A DNA stretch of 41,577 nucleotides, taken from positions 4,710 to 46,286 of the forward strand of contig QAXH01005842.1 in assembly GCA_004335635.1 (NCBI GenBank), written 5' to 3'. The DNA comes from Chloromonas sp. AAM2. Lineage: Eukaryota; Chlorophyta; Chlorophyceae; Chlamydomonadales; Chlamydomonadaceae. The notes below the pieces were generated by a model. It worked only from the letters and a program-made list of their open reading frames with translations. It did no database searches and was not told the DNA's origin. Positions within the stretch are counted from its first letter, which is position 1. The number at the start of each line of letters is the position of its first letter. This document shows positions 11,601-23,009 of this stretch, piece by piece. The position numbers were made by a program, and so were the translations under genes.

Positions 11601-14600
11601 CTTTGCGCACACTCAATCTGTGTGAACTGTCTGCTGCGCAGGGTGTTGTGCTGCGCATGTGTGCCAACCTCTTGGACGTCTACAAGGCGCAGCAGAACGC
11701 AGCGGCACAGCACAGGGTGCTGCAAATCGCCACCTCGGCAAATCCTGGGGTGAGACCTTTCAACGCAGCGGCACAGCACAGGGCACTGCAGCTCGCCACA
11801 GCAGTAGACCCTAGGGTGAGACGCCCTGTTTATGGAGTACCGTGCCAGTGCATGCGATACATTCCCTAGCACACCAACTGCTCAGCTGTGGCACATGGTT
11901 GGTGGAGATGGCCCTGTGCCAGTCGATCATCAACTTGCTTGTTTCTTAGTCGATCATGTGCTCCACGTGCTGGCTGTTACTGTCGTTTCCCGCCGCAGGC
12001 ACGTGAGCTGTGGGCCAGGCGCCTGCATGCCGCCCTGGATGCACGTGACTTTGCCGACGCTCATGCGTGTGTTACAGGCACCCGAGTGAGTGGAGAGAAG
12101 TGCACACATTTGGGACGCTTTGTTGCTATTACCTTCGGGGTTATGCATTCACACGTGCATTGGAAGGTTAAGCTTGCAACCAGGGTGGAGTTGCAGGCCT
12201 TTCTAGGAGGGATTTGAAATCATGTGTTGTCTCGTGGTACATGTTGTTTGAGCTGTAGCCAAGTAGCTCAGCCGAGTGGGTCAGCCAAGTAGCTGACTGA
12301 CTGACTCGCTCGGCTGACTGGCTGACTGACTGACTGACGTCTGACTGACTGACTGACTGACGTCTGACTGACTGACCAACTGGTGAACTGATCAACTATC
12401 TGACTGGCACAGACCCAGCTTGTCTTGACTGGCAATAATCAATAAGCCCTTGACACAGACAAGCCATCTGCGTTGTTTGTTTCCTGCGCTGCAGGCAGCA
12501 GTGGCTGACACAATGGCCAACGAACCGGAGCGCATGGCAAGCATTGAGGAACGCATGCAGCAGGTAGAAACGGCCGTGTTATGTGGTAGTCTTGTGTGGA
12601 CGGAAGGACGCAATGCAACCACAGTTTGATCAAGGCAGACACCATCTGTGCAATGAAGATGTATGAGGCTTGTGTCTGGGCACCTTACTATCCACATCAA
12701 ACATCAGTGTGTGCGAACACTGCAGCAAGGGCCCTGCCATGAGCACAAGCACCGAGATTTTCACGCAATACAAGGCAACAAGTTGGGCTGATCAAGCATG
12801 ACATTGCATGAACACGGCGAAGTCGTGTCCCCTCGTAGCCATGCACAGGCAAAAGGGCATGGTGCAGCCACAGTTGGATCATGCAGGCTGATCATCTCAT
12901 CATTATATCACATTCACATCTATTAATTCGTGTCTTGACACATCGAACCACACAATGTCGGATTTGCGACAAGCTTCTTGGGCCCTTCTTTGGCCCTGCA
13001 TTGATCACAGGAACCAGCGATCACTTTGATTTCTATAGGACTTGGCATTGGCATGGCCAATGCCCAGCACCACTTCATGTGGCATCTGTGCTTGTTCCAC
13101 ATGTTGCTTGCAGCTGTCCGCCCGGTGTCAAGAGATGCAGGACGAGTACAGCGCAATCATGTCAGCGATCAAGCGGAGGAAAGGTGGGCAAGACCACTCC
13201 ACTGGTAGTGACGGGTAGCGCATAACCAGCGACGAAACCAACGGGCAGTGACAAGACCAGCACGATCGCCATGTTGTTGAGTATGAGGACTCAGCTGCGT
13301 AAGGGCCTGTTCTTGGAAGCCGTGCAAACAGACCGAATGTGTCCGCTTAGAAAACATCACCAAATCCGTGCCATTGCATCAAAACGATATGTTATGGACA
13401 TCAGGCTTCTGGCCGCTGCCCTGGGTTGCTGTGTGTTACTGGTATGTGCCACCCAGCCCTGGATGCTTAACAACTACAGGACACACGGTCGTTTTGAAGT
13501 CGCACAAACAACCGTGTGTCCTATACACAGTGGTCGTTGAACACGCTCATCAAGGGCTCAGGTGATGCTGCGCTGATTGCCCATTCAGGGCCTGGAGTGG
13601 AGGCGGGTGTATCCAACGTGACATTCCATGTAGGCGACGTCGTGCGACATGAACGCTTCCAATACAGGGTGCGAAACTGCATTGCTTTCATCCAATTCCT
13701 GAGTTAACTGAATAAGACGCCTCACACCGTTTGGCCCGATCAGCGCAGAGAAACATAAGAATTGGAGGCATGGCGGCCCGCTCAGCCTGTTCCATGCGGG
13801 ACCACCTGTGCTGGGAAACCGACCTTTGCACACCAACGCTGGCCTCTGTGTGGTGTTGTGTGCAGGGTGTCGTTCAGAACTGGGATGTGGTGTGCTGTGC
13901 GGACCAAAACTGGATCACACGCATGGGGGTGAGTGGGATATGGTGTGCTGTGTGGACTAACACTGGATCACACTGGATCACACGCATGGGGGTGAGTGTG
14001 GTATGGGGGAGTGCATCCAACCACCACACGGGGCGTTGTACCTAACATGTCTCGCAAGCCACAACGGCCGCAAACACAAACCAGCCAGGCCTTCACTTCT
14101 ACCGTCAGCGTCAACTACTTACCAAGAGTATTGCGTACTCAAATGTTTGAATTTAGTGGGCCAGAAGTTCGGCACTGGTCGTTGATGGCATGATCACCGG
14201 TCTGTTTGGCTGTACCAGCTGCGCCAAGACCCGTCTCATGCGACGGTGTGTGTGCTGGTCACAGGTTGACGCGCTGCCAGGCGGGCGCGACCAGCCCTTC
14301 TACCGAGTGTTGGTGGACGAGCGGGACAGGCCCCTTTTCCTCACCTACGTAGCACAATGCAACCTTGAGCTGTTGCAACTGTCCCAGCACACAGCTATTG
14401 AGCCACATGCGCCATTGGACAGTGACAACACGCTGCTTGCTGAAGCTCAGCGAGTTGCCGGGGTAGTAAGTGCTTCAGGCTCGGCTGGAAGCGTGGAGAG
14501 TACAAGCGACGGGCCAAGTGTTGTTGTTCAGCTTCCCGTGCAGAATCCAGACCTAGGTGCACATTTCATTGGTTACGACACGGAGCGGATGCGATTCATT

Positions 14601-14735
14601 CCGAATGAGGTTTTACGGGAGCGGTTTCCGCACGACCGTGGGTGCGAGGGGCAGGGGGTGTGCAGCGGGGCAGAGGAGGGGCTGCGTGAGTTTCTGCTCT
14701 CCCAGGCAGCGGTGCGTATGGCTTCCTTGATTTGA
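5629..14735 (+). CDS. F-box / SirB1-transglutaminase-like / UVR-like / YccV-domain protein (FBXO21-like)
   Basis: Exons: 5629-5871, 6230-6289, 7410-7535, 7911-8012, 8383-8517, 8788-8967, 9254-9406, 9692-10209, 10713-10776, 11642-11749, 11999-12085, 12495-12563, 13114-13183, 13589-13668, 13866-13928, 14265-14735; 842 residues. Domains: an F-box at about 9-55 (PDFPLDFLRIVLRDAEPQTL, then VCSDWRSIV); a SirB1/transglutaminase-like core at about 223-333 with RKGIPISLALIHMAVAQRVG; a Ser/Thr/Gly/Ala-rich linker at about 355-470; DLYVNVFDGGAIM, where this family has its Asp-x-Phe-Gly-Gly step; a UVR-like pair at about 564-590 (RRLHAALDARDFADAHACV); and a YccV-type domain from about 648 (FHVGDVVRHERFQY, then GGRDQPFYRVLVDE and FIPNEVLRERFP). 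By family knowledge the F-box would bind Skp1 in an SCF ubiquitin ligase; the substrate is unknown. The junctions around 9406 to 9692 and the end of exon 2 (6282 is an alternative) are the least sure. Confidence 0.85.
9835..10095 (+). repeat. low-complexity coding stretch (Ser/Thr/Gly and poly-Ala)
   Basis: Within exon 9692-10209 of the F-box gene, interrupted agc/acc/ggc triplets code for runs such as SSSTSASLTSSSTNA and GTSGTSGTSSSTG, followed by ten Ala codons. It links the SirB1-like core to the rest of the fold and is probably disordered. Opposite-strand and other-frame reading frames here are by-products of the triplet repeats. Confidence 0.85.
10885..10912 (+). repeat. copy of the CCAGTTCTG dispersed repeat
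   Basis: gatgtttgttagttctgcga followed by cagtttt differs by two bases from the copy at 19273 in the shared core. It lies about 60 bases left of the long hairpin in the same intron of the F-box gene. Confidence 0.5.
10973..11136. other. long intronic hairpin (inverted repeat)
   Basis: The arms at 10973-11008 and 11101-11136 are inverted copies of 36 bases with about three mismatches (gactctgcgtgttaaggtca against tgagcttaacacgcagagtc). A second, near-perfect pair, gctagggttgtt / aacaaccctagc, forms the tip around 11037-11072 with a twelve-base loop. The stretch between is partly pairable. It lies wholly inside the intron 10777-11641 of the F-box gene. It could be a folded small-RNA precursor or a MITE. 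Confidence 0.8.
11696..11822 (+). repeat. tandem duplication of an exon end with its donor
   Basis: The block 11696-11756 (end of exon 10 plus its donor GTGAGAC) is repeated at 11762-11822 with an offset of 66 bases and roughly 80 to 85% identity by eye. The copy keeps a donor at 11816 and no stop intervenes, so use of the second donor would add 22 codons in frame (ending in ALQLATAVDPR). Confidence 0.85.
12290..12380. repeat. GACT tetranucleotide repeat
   Basis: An interrupted (GACT)n array with gacgtctgact spacers, in the intron 12086-12494 of the F-box gene. Confidence 0.9.
13881..13998 (+). repeat. tandem duplication of an exon end with its donor
   Basis: The block 13881-13935 (end of exon 15 plus donor GTGAGTG) recurs at 13934-13998 with a ten-base inner duplication (cactggatca). 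The second donor at 13992 lies 63 bases further, in frame and without a stop, so 21 extra codons could be included. The copy encodes WITRMG like the original. Confidence 0.85.
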
Positions 14736-15783
14736 ACGGAACCTTTCGGTAGTTCATTTGATTTAGTTCGGTTTTGGCCTCATTGGCACGGATATAGCCG
14801 GCATGCATTTTGCACTTGATTACATTGTCCGAGTCGGTTGGTTGAAAGAGGAGGCCGGAATTCGGTGTACCCAAGCTGTACCCAACAGTATTTCCGGCAC
14901 TTGCTTGGATGATTGTTTTGGCAACAGTATTGTACTCGATTCTCGCACGTGAGTGTTTTCAGGGCACAAACTGTTGTGCATACGGAGTGAGTATTGAGAG
15001 ACTGTTTTTGAGCACTGTTGGCACACATCTGGCATACGTAACTGTGCATACATATGCTGCTGAGGCAGGCGTGAGGTGTAGGTGTAGCTGAGATACCAGT
15101 GTATTGAGCTGCTGCATGCCTTTGGTACCAGTCCTTCTCAGATAGGCATTCACATTTGAGTTGAAACAGTGGCCGCTACAACCAAGTTAGGGCTTGCTAT
15201 GGAGGTCATATCAATGACTAGTGATGGGTCAAGGAAACGAAAGTTTTTGCGCCATGGAATGACAGTTGAGTAGTATCAAGAGTCATGACAGGCTTTGATT
15301 TCTGAAAAGCATATGGTTGGAAGTACCGGAACTGGATGATCATGGCTTGGTGCAGAGCAGACAACATGGGCTGAAGCGATGAGGAGAGTGGACAACGTCT
15401 TAGTTGAATGCGGTCTTCAGGTCATTATGTTGCTTGCCGAAATGTACATAGATCTGCTGTCAGAAAATGAACAAAGCCGGTATCCACGTGTGGGCTGAGG
15501 CAGTGGCTTGGTTGAACGAGGAGGCTGATGCCTGGTGAACCTTTGCTTTCCCTGCTTTCCGTTGCGTGCTCCCGTGAGAGCTTGCCATTTTGACGGTCTG
15601 GACTAGCGGCAAGCAGCGTGTGCCCAACTGAGATGGCAAAGCAGTTGCTCTGTGGCCCGTTGCTCAGCACTGAGGCAGTGCATAGTGGGTACGTAGAGAC
15701 AGCGCTAACCTAGGTAGTTTTGTTCTGCCTGCTTTGTGGAGACAGCGTTGCTGAGCACTAGATTGGTGTGCTCCCCCCTGTGC

Positions 15784-15788
15784 TGTAA
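15784..15788 (+). terminator. candidate UGUAA poly(A) signal of the F-box gene
   Basis: This is the first TGTAA I see downstream of the stop at 14735, about 1.05 kb away. TGTAA is the usual poly(A) signal in chlorophycean algae. A five-base match is weak alone. Confidence 0.35.
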
Positions 15789-16324
15789 TCATCGGACTCG
15801 TCTGGCAGTCAGATTCCTCCCATCCCGTCAATTCATATCACATGTGTCAGCAAGGCGGTGTTTGTGGGCCACCCTGCATATATATATACATATTAATTGC
15901 ATCAGGGGGTCCCACATGCACTGAGCGCGAACGCTAGCAAGCCATGCAAGTGACGAGGTTGCGTCCTGACCTACCCTCAGCAAGAAAGAAGAGCGCTCGC
16001 AAGTATGTGCTAACAATTTTCTGGATGACTCGGAAACATTCCACCGGCCCGCCTGCAGCTTTCTGTGTGCGGGACGAGCATCTTGTGGACCGACAGCCTG
16101 ACAGTGCACGCCACAGCCTAGGGTCCTGCTCTCCAGCTCCCTGTGAGGCTTGGCGTGCTCAAACAAGTGCGTCCCTTCCTTGGGCCTACCACTCCTGATT
16201 TTGCCTCATTTTGTTTCATTGCTAAGACTGGGCCAGAGCGTTGTCCACTTTCAGCCTAGACTTGGACAGTCCAGTTCTGTTCCATCCTGTCCTGCGTCAG
16301 GCTTTACTCGTGGAACAGAGCATA

Positions 16325-16329
16325 TTACA
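16325..16329 (-). terminator. candidate UGUAA poly(A) signal of the monooxygenase gene
   Basis: TGTAA on the minus strand, about 660 bases beyond the stop codon at 16991-16993. It fits the long 3' UTRs usual in green algae, but the motif is short. Confidence 0.35.
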
Positions 16330-16990
16330 TACGCAAAGTAAAGTGAAAATGATTATCACAGGTGGTCACAGGTGGCAACAGGGGTAGTATTGAAACATGG
16401 CGAAGTCAAGGGTCAACGTGGATACAACTATATAAAGGAGCCCGGTAAAGCCCAGACAGAAGGGAGGCCTGGATGAGTCCCATTGAAGCGCCCCATGCGC
16501 TCAAACGGTCAGATGTGGACCCAGTGAAGTTCAATCTAAAAACAACCACTCCAGCCTTTAAACGCTCAGTTGTATCATTGTGTCATGTAAAGCAAGGGCA
16601 AGGGGTTGTGGCCGACCGGCACTAACGTCTGCCAATATTATTGCAGCAGCGGTTTACAGCACTTCACACCAACAGTAACTGTGGTGAAACTGGCGGGGCA
16701 GTGGGCTGGGCCAGGGATAGGGCAGTGCGGTCTGCAAGCCATGTGTGGCCATGGGCTTGGTTAATCAAGGGGCAGAAGAGGGGCGGTACACCGGTCGCAA
16801 CGCACATATCCTCAGGGGTCACTACAGGCAGCTACCGATTAACAGCTCGCGTAACACGACGTCTGGAGTTGGCACGCCCGGCAGGGATTGCCTGTGTATC
16901 AAGCATGGGAAATGCATGGTTGCTGCAACTGCCAGGCTGTGGTTGTGCTGCAGGCTGGGCACCTTCGGTCGCCGTGCCTCACTGCCCGTA

Positions 16991-19900
16991 TCATGTCGCG
17001 CTCAGCCCCAGCCTCACTCCGATGGCTCGACTCACTGCCCCTGCCTCCTGGCTGATCATCAGCAGCCGACCCATCATGTCGTCCCAGCCTGCAGGCACAG
17101 GCACAAGCACCATGCACATGGCCACGGCAGTTGAGTATGCAGCCACTGATACTGTGTGATAGAAGCATGTGCCATCCTGAGCATCCACGACACTTGACAG
17201 GCGGGATCACAGCGCGGATCACAGACGTCAACTGCACACAGACCAGTGGGCCGCCAGCATAGGTGCACAGCTACAGAACAAACGGCATGTACTTTGGCAA
17301 CCGCGGAAAGGGTGGGAACTCAAAAGACATGGCGTTCACACAGCACAACATATCCTCCCGGCACCCACCCAACATGAAGAGCCCGGGCTGTGCGGTTTCC
17401 ATTCCGCTGGTTGGCATCTGCCCTGCCTTTGGCAGCACCCTCTGGAGCATGTCAGGAGGCAACAGAGTGCGGAAACTACCGGTCCAGTCATAACCTGAAG
17501 GCAACGCAGCAGCAGGTGGCAAAATTCACAATTCATCAGCGGAAACCAGCTGCACGTGCTAAATGTCTATGAAGTACATCTGTATGAACAGAGCGGATGC
17601 AGAGAGCACGGCAAACTCAGTTGATATGATGTACCATTAAACAGCCGTGGCATAATTCATCAGGGGAGCCCAGCTGCTTCCTCTCCATCAAGTGGACGGC
17701 CTACTGTTGTGTAATCGTTACGTGTAATCGTTACGTGGGTCTGTCTTGTCTGAGTTTGTCTTGAGAGTTTGCCTTTGCAAATGTGTACAAGCTGAATCAG
17801 GTTGATTGCCATTGCCAAGCGATGGATGCAGGCTAGAATTGCGTGTGGGCGCGTGATGCAGACATGCAGCAATGCCTTCTCAACAGCTTTCGCTTGACAC
17901 ATGTATACCTATCGGTCATGCCTCTCACTCACAGGCATTCCTTACTTAGTATGTATAGTTAATCCTCATGCACATCTCTCTGCCGTTCCGTGTGGGCTTT
18001 ATCAGTGAGCCCAACACGTAAGCATGGGCCCCCATCACTCAGCAAGAGCGAAATCATGCCCAGCTAAGCACCGCAGTGCGCCCTATCCCACACCTGTGCA
18101 CAAGACCACAGCATCAAATGCATGCTCCGCCTCCGGGCCCCACACCCGCTCCGACCCAGCCGTCCCGCCCGCCTCTGCCCCCTTTGCCCCTGTCTGAAGG
18201 GGGGAGGCCACCCTGACGCCGGTGGGGGTGAAAGCGCGCAGCTCGCCCCGCATGACAGCAATGGCACCACGCTTGATGGCGGCACACTGCGGAACAGGCA
18301 TGCCACACAGACTAATTGAAGCATGAACGATGGTTTCCAACCCAGACTGTTCCTTATTTGCACAATCTATCTACCTTGGTATGCCTAGTGAAAGAGGCCA
18401 ACACTCTGCATTTAGGCACCCTCATGGTAATGCTTGTCCTGCGTCCAAGACCCCCCTGAACATGAGAGTGCAACGCACCTGGCCTACATCTGTACGTATA
18501 AGAATCAAGAAGAGGTGGCCCACAGCTGTACACTCTCTGCACTGCGGCACCCATATGGTAATGTTCGCCCTGCGTGCAAACCTTTGCAGACCATGCACGT
18601 GTACCGCCCTGGCCGCGCCGCACCTGGCCTACATCAATGAAGGGAGGTCTGCCACTGGAGGTGCTCTCGAACACCCCACGATTGCCAAACCAGCCAGGGA
18701 AGATCTGCAGTGCAGACCGGGACAGGCTTTGTCTCCGGCTTGAATGCTTTGTGCGCCTTTGCGTAGGGTCCACGGGAACCGGTGAGGTTACGCTTAGGGT
18801 GAGTGTTGTTTAGCGAGTCAGTTTTGCAGCTGTGGAAGAAGCGCAGCCGACGAACACACAGTACGCACCAGCTGGGTTTGGACTTTACCCTTGACGAATG
18901 CTGTTCGTGAATTGCGCTCAGCAGCAGCCAACATCCCCATCCTAAGCAAAGCATGGGCACCCCCATCCTAAGCAAATGTGTGCTTCACGTGAATTCATGG
19001 GCACAGAGCTGTATGTGCATGGCGTTTGAAGTGTTTACCTTTAAATATGCCCTTTTGTTATGTTGAATTTCTACTAAAGGCACGTGTAATTCAAGAACGG
19101 CCAGTGGCCTATGAGCACACACGACACAATCCTCAGACTGTCTGTTTTTGACCTATCTGTGAGGTGCTTCAATCCCTGCCCACCTGTGGAAAGCCCCACG
19201 CAGCCATGTTGGGAGCCTGTGCCCCGACAACCAACCCTGCCAGCTTGTCCAACCACCTGAACAACAACAAAAGATGTTTGCCAGTTCTGCGACAATTCCT
19301 TGTGTCCCAGTGGCAAGGTGTCTGATTCTGTGGGGAAGTAGGGCTAGTCCCGATGGTTGAGTATCTAGGTCGGCTGATTCAAACCGCTGCAACCCTGCTG
19401 GTTGTTTGATGCAGGCACAGTTGTGATAGTGTGCAGATTGGGCACTTTATTTTCTTTGAGGGCGGACCATCACCATTGAACCCTCAAGTTCGTTTGGACA
19501 ACACCACAACTGCTCCTTGTTAGCACAGACAGCCACTGATCCGACGAGCCGCGCCCCTCATGTTCAATCATGACTTCACTTACCTGATCCAAGGTCTGAC
19601 TTGCGTCTTGAGGTCAAACCGCTGCAGTAAACCGGTGACCAACCCATCGTCCGGCTTGATGACGATCATGCTGCCGTTGCGCAGCAGCAGGGTGGGCCGG
19701 GCGCCGTGCTCCGACAGGCACAGGGAGATCTCGCCCGCACTGTTGCCACTGCCCACCTGCCAACAAACAAACGCAGGTAAACACGCATAAAGGCTGTCCC
19801 CATATGTCACAGGCATGTATGCACGAACGAAGATCTCCCTTTCAGCACACACCAGGGCAAAGGAGAAGAACGATAGAGGGACATGCAACGCTCCTGCTAG

Positions 19901-21285
19901 AATTTGGCATCCTTTCCTTTCTGGGTTCCTTTCCTTTGCTCAATTCATGCTAAAGGTGTGTACACCTGGTTTGCTGGACGCCAAATAGTACAAGAGTCTC
20001 TTACTACATTGCCACTAGCAACCTGCCAAACACACACCCGTGTACAAACGCACTAACATTTTCTTTTCTATGCAAAAGCACGATGCAAAAGCTCCAAAAC
20101 AGTGTGAAGAAGAGAAGGGAGGGAGAGAGCGAAATGCAAAGCTTCTGCTGGATTTCTACCCTACTTGGCTGCCTGGCGTCCTGTTTTCCTTGTTGGACAT
20201 GGAACATGGTCGCCTTCTGTGCATTTGAGCTACTCCTGTGACATGAAAAGGCATAGCTGCATCACAGATGAGCCAGCTCACTGGCTGGGGTAGCTGGCTG
20301 GACGTTTCCATACAAGAGCAGCGCTATCAGCTCTTGTGGTCAGCCCAGACAAAATTGATGTGATAATTTGTCATCCTTCCCTGCCCTGGCTTAATCCCTG
20401 CTGCTCACCACTAACACTCTCATGCCCTTGTAAGGAGCCCCATCCTTGTAGTCAGAGCTGTGCACCACCGGGCCCTTGAACGAGTCACGGCCTGGCAAAG
20501 CGGGTGTGACCGGCGCTGTCTCACGGCCCGTGGCAATGACCACACACTTGCACGTGAGAGTGAGGGTCTGCGTCTGGCCAGCTGGCGGTGTGTAGCCGCC
20601 TCTGTCGCTGCTGTCACCGCTCCACACCTGCGCATAAAGGCCAGGGCAGAGCAGGCACGTACATGAGGGCGACGAATAACTAGAGGGGGAGAGAGGGCAG
20701 ACAGGACAGGCCATGCTGGTGCTGGTGTTAAAATTAGGTGACTGTCTTATCTATGCCAGCTGGTCATGTCTGTTGCATCTGTTGACGCTCAACAAAGAAC
20801 ACAGACAGCTTTCCACTCCCCACCCGGCCAAGCACGGAGCACTTACACATGGCTGACTAGCGATAAAGTGGTGAAGTCTTTGTCTGCAATTTTGCTGGCA
20901 CCAACTGACAAACATCAAACTTAAACTGAACTAACCGAACTAACCGGCTCAACTAAGTGACGCCACAGCTGTTGTGTATGCGTTATGTCTGCATACGAAG
21001 CTTGCTCTCTACAACTGTACGGGATGCCTGCCGCCATTACGGGATACTCTCGTGTGCTGCGAGAGGCTCAACCAAATAGCGAGGGTGAAGGCAGCAACGA
21101 CGCAAATGTCTGCCCTTAGTTGCTGCAGAGTTGAGTACTGGGAGATCGCACAGCCTATTGCGCTGGAAATTGTTCAAGTTGACTTTTCTGTTGTTGAAAA
21201 GGGTGCAGTGGTGACCAGTAGGTTACCGGCAATGTCCCTTCCCCCTTCCCCCCGCTGAGCAGTCCTCCCCGGACTGAAGGCCATG

Positions 21286-21319
<34 letters not shown>

Positions 21320-23009
21320 CGACGCGAATGGCCATAGGGCGAGGACGCTTGTTAATATGCTTATGTTGTTGGCTAGGATAGCTCTTGACCACGGCTGACT
21401 AGCACAGGTCTATCTTGGACATGCAGGTGTGCATCGATACCACCCGGACTCAATGAGACCAGCCTGTTGCTGCGCCACCTTTGAACACGCACTGTTCTCT
21501 AAGGGGCATCAGTTACTAAGACAGCAGACAACTGCTGCTTTTGCTGCTTTTGCTATCTTTGCCTCTTTGCAGGCAGGCTGTTAGAATTCAAATACGTCCT
21601 GGGAATGCAAGCTTGTGATGTACGACCCTTCCAATGCGGATTCCTTTGTTATTTCTGGTTCAGGTTGTGAGGGTCTAGCCTCCACATTGATTCGTAGGTT
21701 GTTGTGAGTGCGTGGGATGGCGGCATGGCAAGGCCACCTTCCTGTGTTAGCTTCCCTTGTGAGCCCAGGTTCCACTTAGATTCTAGCCTTCGCGTCAGCA
21801 TGTAGGGTTTTGTCATTGCAGGGGGCAACCAAGGCCACGGAACACACAGCATGTAGGTTATTGTGAGTGCGATGGGCGGACGCATGAGCTCGTCACAGAA
21901 TCTCTCCCCCCCCCCGGCACCATGCCCCGTGTGCCCACCATCATCGTCATTACATGGCTTCAACCCATGCTGTGCCCACCTTGACTGTGAGTGTGTACTG
22001 TTGCGTCTTCTCGTCATATGCCAGGGCTGCCACGTGATGCCGAAGTCGCACAGGCAGGTCCAGATGACGTGCATATTCACGCAAATGGTCCCGCACCTAC
22101 ACAGGCAAGCAGTGTGTGATTGATTGCTACATGGGAACCAATGCTGTACAGTATCTCATCAGAGGGTTCCAGATTAAGCGGACAGTGGTTTAGCAGGCGT
22201 GAAATTGGGGTTTGCACATCGAGTCAACAGTAGCAAGCAATGCACCAGATGCGGCTTTATGCTGTGACATGGCATGGCACGACATGTGCAAGTAAGAAGT
22301 GAATAAGACTCTAGGTGAAACTCTGAGCCATATTTCTGGGTTGTACCCTCCTCTGGACCTTTGTTTTCCTTCCGCTTGCAGCAACTCGAAATGGCTCCTG
22401 GTGTGTCGTTCACAAGAGCAGCAAGCACTTGACGACAGCGGTTGACAGGCCACAGGCTTCACAGGCTTGCTGTAAAGTTTCAGTCACAGCAACACTCTGT
22501 GTGCTACTTCTGTGCTAGAACAGCAGGCAAGTCATGGTACCATCCCAGAACAAGTCTGACCTGTCCTGCACTTGGGTAGGTGGGGATGCCTCGAGTGTAT
22601 GGAAAGCCGGGAGGGCTGCTGGTAACCTTGGGCGTGTGCAGATGAAGGCGGGAATACCTGCACACAGGTTGTGGCACATGAATTGGCTGTTGGATAGGGT
22701 ATCTGGTCCGCGCTAGGATCATTGCAGCTGGCAACTCTGGCATTGATGCCATCCACTGTGAAGCAATGGGCAGTGATGATGCGCAGCGCCATGTACCATG
22801 TAGCTTGCTCCTTGTGCACCAACGATGTTTTGTATTGAAGATTCGTTTTTGGAGTCGCACCTTTTGACCCATGAGCTGCCAACGCTGTCGCTTCCTTCTA
22901 GCACAACGCAGCTCAGTCTTGTTCCCCATTGCTTCTTCAGTTCTGCGGCAGTGGCCAGGCCTGCGTGCCCCCCTCCAATGATTGCAACGTCAAGGGTTTC
23001 GATCCCCAT
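16991..23009 (-). CDS. flavin-containing monooxygenase (YUCCA/CzcO-like)
   Basis: Exons in transcript order: 23009-22861, 22657-22561, 22096-21980, 20627-20409, 19756-19584, 19256-19184, 18704-18624, 18286-18094, 17494-17369, 17088-16991; 441 residues and a stop. Landmarks: the FAD-binding GxGxxG in DVAIIGGGHAG (residues 12-17); HTPKVTSSPPGFPY near 60; the first ATG-type motif CVVIATG near 150; the FMO signature FKGPVVHSSDY (171-181); the NADPH-binding GxGxxxG in VGSGNSAGE (196-202); RPPFIDVG near 300; and the late DAVVLCTGYDW (from about 360). All three FMO hallmarks are intact, so an active enzyme that oxygenates a nucleophilic or carbonyl substrate with FAD, NADPH and O2 is likely. YUCCA relatives make auxin from indole-3-pyruvate, but the substrate cannot be read here. 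An in-frame ATG 25 codons upstream (23082-23084) is an alternative start; no clear leader is seen from either. Confidence 0.88.
19271..19302 (+). repeat. copy of the CCAGTTCTG dispersed repeat
   Basis: gatgtttgccagttctgcga followed by caattccttg matches the left end of the candidate MITE at 23452 and the copy at 41512. It sits in the intron just upstream (on the gene's minus strand) of exon 19256-19184 of the monooxygenase gene. Confidence 0.55.
21238..21321 (+). mobile_element. candidate retroposon 3' end with AAC tail
   Basis: A C-rich stretch is followed by a short hairpin (cagtcc-tcccc-ggactg), then aaggccatgtaaac and an (aac)n tail of about ten units. A second copy on the opposite strand at 35232-35297 shares about 60 bases up to and including the hairpin and the start of the tail. 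A conserved 3' hairpin plus a simple-repeat tail is typical of LINE or SINE ends. It lies in the large intron 20628-21979 of the monooxygenase gene. Confidence 0.5.

Larger units (their letters stand above)
14736..16990. other. convergent intergenic region / 3' UTRs
   Basis: This 2.25-kb region lies between the stop codons of the F-box gene (plus) and the monooxygenase gene (minus). I find no exon with consistent phase here. A UGUAA-type signal for the plus gene lies at 15784-15788, and one for the minus gene (TTACA on the plus strand) at 16325-16329. A lone TATA-like tatataaagg occurs at 16429-16438 with no recognisable gene downstream of it. An AT dinucleotide tract is at about 15886-15896. 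Confidence 0.5.

Noticed and set aside
19584..19601. Donor GTCAGA at 19600 as the end of monooxygenase exon 5
   Set aside because: It keeps frame to the exon at 18704, but the stronger donor GTAAGT at 19583 together with exon 19256-19184 restores a conserved segment (WLDKLAGLVVG, WGFPQ) and also keeps phase.
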